This document shows, piece after piece, positions 1 to 5,607 of a DNA stretch of 6,778 nucleotides. Under the pieces are notes generated by a model. It saw only the letters and a program-made list of their open reading frames with translations, did no database searches and was not told the DNA's origin. Position 1 is the first letter of the stretch. Each line of letters begins with the position of its first letter. Origin of the DNA: Alphaproteobacteria bacterium (lineage in GTDB: Bacteria; Pseudomonadota; Alphaproteobacteria; Micropepsales; Micropepsaceae); the NCBI GenBank assembly GCA_947373775.1, contig CANBZE010000106.1, positions 1-6,778 of the forward strand, in the 5' to 3' direction. A program made the position numbers and the translations under genes.

Positions 1-829
1 CACGCCGAAAAAGCGCCTGTCGGCCCTGCGCGTGGCGCGCGAAGGCGCGTCTTACTCAATGGCGCGCAATGCCGAGACCAAGGAGGCGGTGGACAATCCC
101 GCGCCTATCGTGCGCAAGACCACGCGTGTGGGCCGTGGCCAGACGCCCGGCAGCGCCGGGATCGGCGGCACCAGCGATACGTTCTTCATTTCCTATCACG
201 GCTATGTCCATACCCACATGGATACGATCTGCCACTTTCTCTATGACCGGAAAATGTACAACGGTTACTCGCAGGACGAAGTGACCGAGGACGGCGCCGC
301 CAAGAACAGCATCATCAATTTCAAGAATGGCATCATCACCCGCGGGGTGCTGATGGACATGGCCCGCCACAAGGGCGTGGAGTATCTGGAGCCCGGGACC
401 GCCATCTATCCCGAAGACCTGGACGCCTGGGAGAAGAAGGCCGGCGTGAAGGTGGGGGCGGGTGATGTGATGATCGTGCGCACCGGCCGCTGGGCGCGGC
501 GCGATGCCAAGGGCCCTTGGGCCATCCAGGGCGAGGGGCTGGCCGGGCTGCACATGTCTTGCGCCCGCTGGCTGCATGCCCGCGACGTCTCGATTTTGGG
601 TGGCGATGGGGCGCAGGACGTCATTCCCTCGATGGTGACGGGCGTGTCCCAGCCCATTCATGCCCTGTGCATCGTGGCGATGGGCATGCCGATCTTCGAC
701 AATCTGGATTTGGAGCTGATCGGCCGCGAGGCGGAAAAGCGCAAGCGCTGGGATTTCCTGGTCACCGCCTCGCCCGCGGCGGTACCTGGCGGCACCGGCT
801 CGGTATTGAACCCGATCGCGACCTTCTGA
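1..829 (+). CDS. Cyclase-family metal-dependent hydrolase (kynurenine formamidase-like), 5' end missing
   Basis: The reading frame is open from the left edge (first full codon at 2) to a TGA at 827-829, so the true start lies outside the window. Family members of this type usually run to a little over 300 residues, so I estimate several tens of N-terminal residues are missing. The frame encodes HTHMDTICH at 209-235, the metal-binding His/Asp box of the cyclase superfamily (PF04199), followed by the FKNGI segment and the RTGRW segment typical of the family. The C-terminal PGGTGS and NPIATF ending also fits. The position near 698-700 that is Glu in KynB enzymes reads as Asp (in IFDNLDL); from memory this is common in this subfamily. 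Members hydrolyse cyclic or amide substrates with bound divalent metal; the substrate here cannot be read from sequence. No tryptophan-degradation gene lies beside it, so a kynB role is not supported. Its stop overlaps the next start, implying translational coupling. Confidence 0.85.
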   Translation, partial: TPKKRLSALRVAREGASYSMARNAETKEAVDNPAPIVRKTTRVGRGQTPGSAGIGGTSDTFFISYHGYVHTHMDTICHFLYDRKMYNGYSQDEVTEDGAAKNSIINFKNGIITRGVLMDMARHKGVEYLEPGTAIYPEDLDAWEKKAGVKVGAGDVMIVRTGRWARRDAKGPWAIQGEGLAGLHMSCARWLHARDVSILGGDGAQDVIPSMVTGVSQPIHALCIVAMGMPIFDNLDLELIGREAEKRKRWDFLVTASPAAVPGGTGSVLNPIATF

Positions 830-855
830 TGCCCACCATGCCCACCATGCCGACC
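829..855 (+). repeat. Three tandem 9-bp copies at the start of the hydroxylase gene
   Basis: The first nine codons are three copies of a nonamer: ATGCCCACC at 829-837, the same at 838-846, and ATGCCGACC at 847-855, differing by one base. Each copy supplies an in-frame ATG and the tripeptide Met-Pro-Thr. The first ATG is fused to the upstream stop, so the real start is ambiguous by three or six residues. The array looks like a slippage product that adds or removes start codons without breaking the frame. Confidence 0.9.
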
Positions 856-1548
856 CGCCAGCTCGCTTTCCGCGCCGAGTATCGCGGCAAGATTGCGCCG
901 GCCTATCGCGGCTGGATGCATGTGGCGCTGATTTTCGGGTTGGGCGCGGCGGCGATCTGGGTCTGTGCGCGGCAGGTGACGGCGCCTCTCTGGATTGAAT
1001 GGCTGGTGATCCCCGCGGCCTTCTGCATTTCCAACGTGTTTGAATGGTGGTTGCACAAATATGTGATGCATCGACCGGTAAAGGGGCTGATGGGCATCTA
1101 CAAGCGCCACACCTTGGCGCATCACGAATTCTTCACCGATATAGAGCCAGCTTTCGATAACAGCCGCGACTTCCGTATCGTATTCTTCCCGCCCTATGCG
1201 CTGGTGGCTTTCATGGCGCTGTCGCTGGCGCCGGCCTTTCTCCTGAACCGGTTGGGGTTTCCCAATGCAGGCTGGCTGCTCTTGATCACCAATGTCGCGC
1301 TCTACCTGAATTACGAGCTGTTCCATTATTGCTGCCATGTGAAGGATGATTCCATCGTGCGGCGCATCCCGCTGGTGAATTCCATTCGCCGCCATCATAT
1401 CGCCCATCACGACCGCTCCGTCATGATGGAGCGAAATTTCAACCTGACCTATCCGGTGGCGGACTGGTTCTTCGGCACCTCCGACCTGGAATGCGGTCTG
1501 GTTCGCCATGTCTTCAATGGCTATGACACCAGCAGGGTGCGGAAATGA
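829..1548 (+). CDS. Fatty acid hydroxylase / sterol desaturase-family membrane di-iron enzyme
   Basis: A protein of 239 residues if the first of three in-frame ATGs is used. It carries the full histidine set of the membrane-bound fatty acid hydroxylase superfamily (PF04116): HKYVMH (H76, H81), HTLAHH (H94, H98, H99), HYCCH (H166, H170) and HHIAHH (H189, H190, H193, H194). Hydrophobic stretches at roughly 31-50, 55-72, 117-138 and 145-162 fit a membrane protein with the histidine boxes on the cytoplasmic face. Such enzymes use a non-haem di-iron centre and O2 to hydroxylate or desaturate lipid, sterol or carotenoid substrates; which one applies here is unknown. The start overlaps the cyclase stop as TGATG, with no clear Shine-Dalgarno, which points to translation by re-initiation. 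The alternative starts at 838 or 847 would remove only 3 or 6 residues. All metal ligands are present, so an active enzyme is likely. Confidence 0.85.
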   Translation: MPTMPTMPTRQLAFRAEYRGKIAPAYRGWMHVALIFGLGAAAIWVCARQVTAPLWIEWLVIPAAFCISNVFEWWLHKYVMHRPVKGLMGIYKRHTLAHHEFFTDIEPAFDNSRDFRIVFFPPYALVAFMALSLAPAFLLNRLGFPNAGWLLLITNVALYLNYELFHYCCHVKDDSIVRRIPLVNSIRRHHIAHHDRSVMMERNFNLTYPVADWFFGTSDLECGLVRHVFNGYDTSRVRK

Positions 1549-1733
1549 GCACGCGCAGCCATGTCACGACCGGCAAGGCCAGCCTGGTGGGCGGCATCGT
1601 GGTGGCGATTGCCACTTTGGTGCTGTGGCTGGCGGGCGCATACGAACTGGGCTTTCACAGCAGCCTGGCTTTGGGTCTCGGTGTGGCGGTTGCCGCCGCA
1701 GCAGGCATTTGGACACGTTTGGCCGATCTTTGA
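1545..1733 (+). CDS. Small two-helix membrane protein of unknown function (62 aa)
   Basis: This 62-residue frame starts at an ATG overlapping the hydroxylase stop by four bases (ATGA), a usual arrangement for coupled operon genes. After a short polar N-terminus (about residues 1-12, with Arg, His and Lys), it has two hydrophobic segments at roughly 13-34 and 38-56, joined by a short turn around the GFHSS stretch. It ends with a short tail carrying Arg and Asp. I do not recognise a family. The overlap, the uninterrupted frame and the hydrophobic composition argue that it is a real gene rather than chance. Its place directly after a membrane hydroxylase suggests, as inference only, a membrane partner or accessory for that enzyme. 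The next gene starts 22 bp after its stop. Confidence 0.65.
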   Translation: MSTRSHVTTGKASLVGGIVVAIATLVLWLAGAYELGFHSSLALGLGVAVAAAAGIWTRLADL

Positions 1734-1742
1734 TTTCACAAC

Positions 1743-1748
1743 GAAGGG
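1743..1748 (+). promoter_or_regulatory. Shine-Dalgarno that decides the cupin start
   Basis: GAAGGG lies one base before an ATG at 1750 and seven bases before an ATG at 1756. Only the second spacing is workable for ribosome binding, so the cupin is started at 1756. Confidence 0.6.
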
Positions 1749-1755
1749 CATGGAA

Positions 1756-2235
1756 ATGAACAAGACAATCACGATGATGTTCGGCGCGGCGATGGTCGTT
1801 TCAGCCGGCGCCATGGCGCGAACGCCGCTGCGTAATCTTCCGGCGGAAGGCTTCAAGCATCTGTCGGCCCAGGAAGTCGAAGCCCTGACCGGCCAGCCGG
1901 GACCGGGCGCCAAGACGGCCTTTCCGGTCGATCATGAAAATTACTATGTCGAATATGCCCAGCGCAGCGACAAGGGCAATGAGCCGGAAGTGCACAGCCA
2001 CTGGACGCACTACATCCATGTGTTGTCGGGCGAGGCCACCCTGGTCTATGGCGGCACGGTGTCCAATGCGCGGGAGACCGGACCCGGCCAGACCCGCGGC
2101 GACGGCATCACCGGCGGCAAGAGCATGACGGTGAAGACCGGAGATTTCCTGCAGATCCCGGCGGGCATGCCGCATTTGTTCAATGTCGCGGCAGGCGGCA
2201 AGTTCCGCTACCTGGTGTTCAACGGCCGCGAGTGA
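1756..2235 (+). CDS. Secreted cupin-domain protein
   Basis: A 159-residue protein. Residues 1-21 look like a Sec signal peptide (Lys at position 3, a hydrophobic core, and an AMA cleavage site before Arg22), so the mature protein is probably periplasmic. The rest is a single cupin barrel. Motif 1 begins at G74 with H80 and H82, then H85 where many cupins have Glu, followed by VLSGEATL at 89-96. Motif 2 is G129, P135, G137, H140 and N143. The likely metal ligands are therefore H80, H82, H140 and possibly H85. From memory, a cupin subfamily with Thr-His at this place and a conserved GG-rich middle segment exists, so this is probably not a degenerate site. The activity (dioxygenase, isomerase or binding only) cannot be assigned. 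It is the last gene of the plus-strand cluster. An in-frame ATG at 1750 is an alternative start but sits too close to the ribosome binding site. Confidence 0.8.
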   Translation: MNKTITMMFGAAMVVSAGAMARTPLRNLPAEGFKHLSAQEVEALTGQPGPGAKTAFPVDHENYYVEYAQRSDKGNEPEVHSHWTHYIHVLSGEATLVYGGTVSNARETGPGQTRGDGITGGKSMTVKTGDFLQIPAGMPHLFNVAAGGKFRYLVFNGRE

Positions 2236-2239
2236 TGTC

Positions 2240-2899
2240 TCATTTTCCCCGGGCGACGGCGACGGCGCGAGGGAAGTCGATGCTGGCCGATTCCGAATTC
2301 ATCAGGCGTCCGCCGACGATGAAGGTGGGCGTCTGGAACACGCGGATACCGCGCGCCAGGTTGAAGTTGGCGATGATCTCATCGGAGATTTCCGGCGCGG
2401 TCATGTCACGGCGCAAGCGTGTGATGTCCAGGCCCGACGCCTTGGCCATGTCGAAGATGTCGGATTCCAGCAATTGGCCGCGGAAGTTCATCATGGCCTG
2501 GTGGAATGGCCGGTACTTGCCCTGGCGCATCGAGGCCAGCGCCGCGCGCGTCGCCACCAGGGACTGGGGTGTCAGGATGGGAAACTCCTTCAGCACCAGC
2601 TTCACCTTGCGGTCGGACTTGAGCAGGGCTTCCAACCGCGGCTCGACCGCCTTGCAATAAGGGCAGGCGTAGTCGAAGAACTCCACGATCACGACATCAC
2701 CGGCAGGATTGCCCAGCACGGGCGAGGAGGGCGCATTGTTCAGCGCCTGCTCGCGCCCCGCGATGCGTTGCTCGATATCCTGTTGTTGTTGCGCCGCCAG
2801 CTTGCGAGCATAGGCCTGTTCGGCGCGCGCCGTGTCGTCGGCGGCGGCCACGCTGCAGGCGCCCAGGAGCATCAGGCCGGCGAGAAGCAGCGCGCGCAT
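2240..2899 (-). CDS. DsbA-family periplasmic thiol:disulfide oxidoreductase
   Basis: A 219-residue protein starting at the ATG at 2899. A GTG one codon upstream is possible but overlaps purA further. The N-terminus is a signal sequence with two readings: a lipobox (LGAC, Cys15), which would make a lipoprotein, or ordinary cleavage after the Ala run at 18-20. A charged, Gln-rich helix with four consecutive Gln (37-40) follows, then a thioredoxin/DsbA fold. The active site is C79-P-Y-C82 within an FFDYACPYC stretch, the segment LKEFPIL lies at about 103-109, and the cis-proline is P191 (Thr-Pro-Thr). These features match the DsbA/Com1 group that oxidises or isomerises disulfides in exported proteins. 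No dsbB is nearby. The start codon overlaps the purA stop (TGATG), so it is probably co-transcribed and coupled with purA. Its stop lies 4 bp from the convergent cupin stop. Confidence 0.85.
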   Translation of the reverse strand: MRALLLAGLMLLGACSVAAADDTARAEQAYARKLAAQQQQDIEQRIAGREQALNNAPSSPVLGNPAGDVVIVEFFDYACPYCKAVEPRLEALLKSDRKVKLVLKEFPILTPQSLVATRAALASMRQGKYRPFHQAMMNFRGQLLESDIFDMAKASGLDITRLRRDMTAPEISDEIIANFNLARGIRVFQTPTFIVGGRLMNSESASIDFPRAVAVARGK

Positions 2900-4188
2900 C
2901 ACCGATCCACAAACGGGTCTTGCACCATGATGGTGTCGTCGCGGTCGGGGCTGGTGGACAGCAGCGCCACCGGCGCGCCGGTCAACTCTTCCACCCGCTT
3001 GACGTATTTGATGGCGTTGGCGGGCAGCTGGGCCCAGCTGCGGGCGCCGGCGGTGGTTTCGCTCCAGCCTTCCAGGGTCTCGTAAACCGGCTTCAGCCGC
3101 GCCTGCAGGTTGGCGTCGGCGGGCAGGTAATCCCAGGTCTGCCCGTCCGCTTCATAAGCGACGCAGATCTTGATCTCTTCAAAGCCGTCCAGCACATCCA
3201 GCTTGGTCAGGGCGATGCCGTCCACGCCACCGGTGACGCAGGTCTGGCGCACCAGCACGGCGTCGAACCAGCCGCAGCGGCGCTTGCGTCCCGTCACGGT
3301 GCCGAACTCATGGCCACGCTCACCCAGCTTTTCGCCGGTGGCGTCTTTCAGCTCGGTGGGGAAGGGACCTTCCCCGACGCGGGTGGTGTAACTCTTGACG
3401 ATGCCCAGCACCGTGCCGATGGCACGGGGGCTGACACCGGCGCCCGCCGCGGCCTGGCCCGCCACGGTGTTGGACGAGGTGACGAAAGGATAAGTGCCGT
3501 GGTCGATGTCCAGCAGCACCGCCTGGGCGCCTTCGAACAGGATGCGCTTGCCGGCCTTGCGGGCGGCGTCCAGCTCGCGCCAGGACGAGCCCAGGAAGGG
3601 CGCGATTTTGGGCGCGATCTCGTTCAGGGATTTCAGCAGCGCGCCGGCATCGACTTCGGCGGCGCCAAAGCCGCGGCGCAGGACATTGTGATGGGCCAGC
3701 AGCCGCTCGATCTTGCCGGGCAGGCTGGCAGGGTCTTTCAAATCGATGGCGCGGATGGCGCGGCGGCCGACCTTGTCTTCATAGGTCGGGCCGATGCCGC
3801 GCTTGGTGGTGCCGATCTTCTGCGAAGAGGCTTCCTCGCGCAGCGCATCCAGTTCGCGGTGCAGCGGCAGTACCAGGCAGGCATTCTCGGCCAGCACCAG
3901 CAACTGAGGCGTCACGCTCAGGCCGGCGGCGCCGACCTTGGCGATTTCTTCCAGCAGGGACCAGGGATCCACCACCACGCCGTTGCCGATGATGGAGCGC
4001 TTGCCCTGCACCACGCCCGACGGCAGCAGCGACAGCTTGTAGGTCTTGTCTCCCACCACGATGGTGTGGCCGGCATTGTTGCCGCCCTGGAACCGCACCA
4101 CCATGTCGGCGCGGTTGGACAGCCAGTCAATGATCTTGCCTTTGCCTTCGTCGCCCCATTGGGCGCCGATCACCGTGACGTTGGACAT
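2899..4188 (-). CDS. purA: Adenylosuccinate synthetase
   Basis: The full-length protein is 429 residues, close to the 432 of E. coli. It joins IMP and aspartate using GTP to give adenylosuccinate, the first committed step to AMP in the cytoplasm. The N-terminal [11 protein letters not shown] box (8-18) includes catalytic Asp13 and the GTP loop. His41 falls in GGNNAGH at the same numbering as E. coli. [30 protein letters not shown], the [12 protein letters not shown] loop, [18 protein letters not shown] and the C-terminal STSPDR segment are all present. No active-site loss is visible. The ATG at 4188 has only a weak ribosome binding site (a GGGT about ten bases upstream). The gene is preceded by a 138-bp gap holding an inverted repeat, and it is followed without a gap by the DsbA-like gene. 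Confidence 0.98.
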   Translation of the reverse strand: MSNVTVIGAQWGDEGKGKIIDWLSNRADMVVRFQGGNNAGHTIVVGDKTYKLSLLPSGVVQGKRSIIGNGVVVDPWSLLEEIAKVGAAGLSVTPQLLVLAENACLVLPLHRELDALREEASSQKIGTTKRGIGPTYEDKVGRRAIRAIDLKDPASLPGKIERLLAHHNVLRRGFGAAEVDAGALLKSLNEIAPKIAPFLGSSWRELDAARKAGKRILFEGAQAVLLDIDHGTYPFVTSSNTVAGQAAAGAGVSPRAIGTVLGIVKSYTTRVGEGPFPTELKDATGEKLGERGHEFGTVTGRKRRCGWFDAVLVRQTCVTGGVDGIALTKLDVLDGFEEIKICVAYEADGQTWDYLPADANLQARLKPVYETLEGWSETTAGARSWAQLPANAIKYVKRVEELTGAPVALLSTSPDRDDTIMVQDPFVDR

Positions 4189-4219
4189 GCTGTGAAACCC
4201 GTACCTGCTAAATGCTCAA

Positions 4220-4238
4220 CCTGTGGGGGAGCCACAGG
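4220..4238 (-). repeat. Perfect inverted repeat in the purA leader
   Basis: CCTGTGG at 4220-4226 and CCACAGG at 4232-4238 are exact inverted copies around a 5-base spacer, about 31 bases upstream of the purA ATG. A -10-like TATAAG on the minus strand at 4255-4250, with a poor -35 (CTTACG at 4278-4273, 17-bp spacing), would place the repeat just after the transcription start. It could be an operator or an mRNA hairpin. It is not followed by a T run in either direction, so it is not a standard terminator. The promoter assignment is weak. Confidence 0.45.
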
Positions 4239-4284
4239 CACGGTGGCGGCTTATAGCAGCTAAGGGCCGGGGCGTAAGGGCAAA

Positions 4285-4314
4285 GGTGCCGCATCCTTGC
4301 GAAAATACGGCACC
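4285..4314 (-). terminator. Possible terminator hairpin after the RcnB-like gene
   Basis: On the minus strand GGTGCCG (complement of 4308-4314) and CGGCACC (complement of 4285-4291) form a 7-bp stem with a 16-base loop. The loop holds a small competing hairpin (CGCA, AGGA, TGCG). Only three T residues follow the stem, then GCCC. It starts about 13 bases after the RcnB-like stop, the right place for a terminator, but the long loop and short T tract make it weak. Confidence 0.35.
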
Positions 4315-4326
4315 AAGCCAAAAACC

Positions 4327-5061
4327 TCAGTAAAACACGTCATATTCGACGGTGATAACTTCGCCGCTGTCCTGGTCCACCAGCAGGGCATCACGGCCCA
4401 CCCGCACCCAGATCGCGCCATAGGGCGGCGGCGGCAGGTCATAGGCGCCGTAGTCGCTGAGCCAGTAATCGCGCGCCCAGAAGGCGCTAGGCAGCAATTC
4501 GCCAAAGGTCCAGCGGTGATCGTACCAGCCGGCGGGGCGGCGATAGTCGGGACCGCGGAAGCGGCGCGAGGCGTGGAAGTCGCGGTGAAAGTCACGGAAG
4601 CTGCTGAAGTCGTGGCGTTGGCCATTATAGCCGCCGCGATTGCCGTAACGGCTGTCGCCGCGATAGTCCCGGCCATTGCCGCGATAGTCGCGATTGTCCC
4701 GGTTATCGTAGCCGCGATAGTCGCGGTTGCCGCCGCGATTGTAATCGCGCCCCTGCTGCGGCGCCGCCGCTTGCGGCTGGGCGCCCCCGCGATTGCTGCG
4801 ATCACCCCTGTCACCCCTGTTGGCGTTCTCGCCGGGGAGGGTCCCCTGCGGCGGCTGATTGGTGAAGCTGGTGGGGCCACCGTTGCCGCCGCGCTGCGGC
4901 TGGCCGGGCGGCGGTTGGACGCCAAGCTGCCGCTGGGCCTGGTCCTGCACCTGTGGGGCGACACTGGCCTTGCCGATTCTGTGCGGATTGTTTTCGGGCT
5001 GGGCCAGCGCTGGCGCCACCAGCAGCGTCAGGACGGCAGCGGAAATCAGCAATTTGCGCAT
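4327..5061 (-). CDS. RcnB-family exported protein with Arg/Gly/Asp/Tyr-rich repeats
   Basis: A 244-residue protein. Residues 1-20 form a clear signal peptide (MRK, hydrophobic core, APALA cleavage site), so it is exported. Residues 21-150 are low complexity: first Gln/Pro/Gly-rich, then Arg/Gly/Asn/Asp/Tyr-rich with three RDYRG units (113-117, 124-128, 131-135 or nearby) and several NRGG units, probably disordered. The C-terminal domain, from about 170, matches the RcnB family (PF11776): RRPAGWYDHRW, FGELLP, a YW near 200, LPPPPYGAIWVRVG and DALLVD, then GEVI and the terminal VFY. E. coli RcnB is a periplasmic protein linked to nickel/cobalt homeostasis. Long RcnB-like proteins with disordered linkers are frequent in Alphaproteobacteria and their role is mostly unproven, so metal handling is not claimed here. 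AGGA (5074-5071) lies 9 bases before the ATG. A candidate stress promoter lies upstream. Confidence 0.85.
   Translation of the reverse strand: MRKLLISAAVLTLLVAPALAQPENNPHRIGKASVAPQVQDQAQRQLGVQPPPGQPQRGGNGGPTSFTNQPPQGTLPGENANRGDRGDRSNRGGAQPQAAAPQQGRDYNRGGNRDYRGYDNRDNRDYRGNGRDYRGDSRYGNRGGYNGQRHDFSSFRDFHRDFHASRRFRGPDYRRPAGWYDHRWTFGELLPSAFWARDYWLSDYGAYDLPPPPYGAIWVRVGRDALLVDQDSGEVITVEYDVFY
4658..4722 (-). repeat. Short direct repeats encoding RDYRG units
   Basis: The 11-base string CCGCGATAGTC (plus-strand reading) occurs at 4658-4668, 4679-4689 and 4712-4722, spaced 21 and 33 bases apart, both multiples of three. Read on the minus strand each gives a GACTATCGCGG core coding Asp-Tyr-Arg-Gly. Related degenerate units flank them (about 4540 and 4750). 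The repeats explain the low-complexity centre of the RcnB-like protein and probably arose by in-frame duplication. Confidence 0.8.
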
Positions 5062-5091
5062 GATAATTTATCCTGAAAATAGCCTGGGTAT

Positions 5092-5116
5092 AACCGATAG
5101 TGACGGTTTGGGTTCC
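5092..5116 (-). promoter_or_regulatory. Candidate EcfG-type (general stress response) promoter for the RcnB-like gene
   Basis: On the minus strand GGAAC (complement of 5112-5116) is followed after exactly 16 bases by GGTT (complement of 5092-5095). The alphaproteobacterial EcfG/SigT consensus is GGAAC, 16-17 bases, CGTT, so this site matches at all but one of nine positions with permitted spacing. The start of transcription would fall around 5085, leaving a leader of about two dozen bases that contains the AGGA ribosome binding site. A sigma-70-like TATAAC on the plus strand at 5089-5094 overlaps the same bases and could serve the divergent acetyltransferase gene, but its -35 is poor. Confidence 0.5.
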
Positions 5117-5142
5117 ACACCCGCAACCCTAAGGTCCAAGGG

Positions 5143-5607
5143 ATGAGCGATTTTTTGATCCGCACTGCAACTGCGTCCGATGCGCCCATTATCGTGGCGC
5201 TGCTCAAGGAACTGGCAGACTATGAAAAGCTGGAAAACGGCTTTGCGCTGGATGAAGTGGCGGCGGCGCGGGACATGCTGGGCACAGCCTGCCACACCGA
5301 ACTGGCTGTCATGGACGGTGCGGTGGTGGGCATTGCCGTCTGGTTCTGGATCTACAAGACCTTCGGCGCCGCGCGCGGCCTGTATGTGGAAGATCTGTAT
5401 GTGCAGCCCGATTTTCGCGGGCGGGGCCTAGGCCGCGCTTTGCTGGCGCATCTGGCGGGCAAGGCCGAAGGCGGTTTCATGGAATGGCAGGTGCTGGACT
5501 GGAACACACCGTCGATTGAATTTTACAAGAGCCTGGGCGCACAGCCGCGCGACAGTTGGATCAACTATCGCCTGATGGGCGAAGCATTGCGGAAATTGGC
5601 ATCATGA
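5143..5607 (+). CDS. GNAT acetyltransferase, diamine/spermidine N-acetyltransferase-like
   Basis: A 154-residue single-domain GNAT protein that transfers acetyl from acetyl-CoA to an amine. The acetyl-CoA loop is R92-G-R-G95-L-G97, preceded by the VEDLYVQPDF strand (82-91). The MEWQVLDWN segment (113-121) and FY at 127-128 followed by SLGA are hallmarks of the eukaryote-type spermidine/spermine acetyltransferase (SSAT) group, where the equivalent Tyr is the proposed general acid. The family also usually has a Trp-containing end like DSWINYRL (137-144), present here. The resemblance supports a small polyamine or thia-lysine type substrate, but bacterial members are mostly uncharacterised. AAGG at 5131-5134, 8 bases before the ATG, supports this start. 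Its stop overlaps the folA start as ATGA, so the two genes should be co-transcribed. Confidence 0.85.
   Translation: MSDFLIRTATASDAPIIVALLKELADYEKLENGFALDEVAAARDMLGTACHTELAVMDGAVVGIAVWFWIYKTFGAARGLYVEDLYVQPDFRGRGLGRALLAHLAGKAEGGFMEWQVLDWNTPSIEFYKSLGAQPRDSWINYRLMGEALRKLAS

Noticed and set aside
517..828. Upstream extension of the hydroxylase frame into the cyclase gene
   Set aside because: The extension is an Arg/Gly-rich shadow of the cyclase; the family-like sequence begins after 829, where an ATG overlaps the cyclase stop.
658..1509. Minus-strand open frame opposite the cyclase and hydroxylase genes
   Set aside because: It is antisense to two genes with intact catalytic motifs and encodes nothing recognisable.
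2920..4263. Long plus-strand open frame (over 440 codons) opposite purA
   Set aside because: It lies wholly antisense to a complete, well-conserved purA, and its translation is a low-complexity Gly/Ala/Gln/His-rich shadow typical of high-GC codon bias.
4640..4760. Possible CRISPR or intergenic repeat array
   Set aside because: The repeats are 11 bases, irregularly spaced in multiples of three and inside a coding frame; they encode a peptide repeat.
4297..5076. Plus-strand open frame opposite the RcnB-like gene, with an Ala/Val/Ile-rich segment looking like membrane helices
   Set aside because: The hydrophobic repeats are the reverse complement of the RDYRG repeat codons; the minus-strand frame has a signal peptide and a recognisable RcnB domain.
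5110..5129. Inverted repeat GGGTT/AACCC in the divergent intergenic region
   Set aside because: The arms are only 5 bp around a 10-base spacer and overlap the promoter-like element; this is within chance for the base composition.
5556..5603. Alternative upstream folA start
   Set aside because: It would add 16 residues not found in DHFRs and lies inside the acetyltransferase gene; the ATG at 5604 has a ribosome binding site and gives the standard N-terminus.
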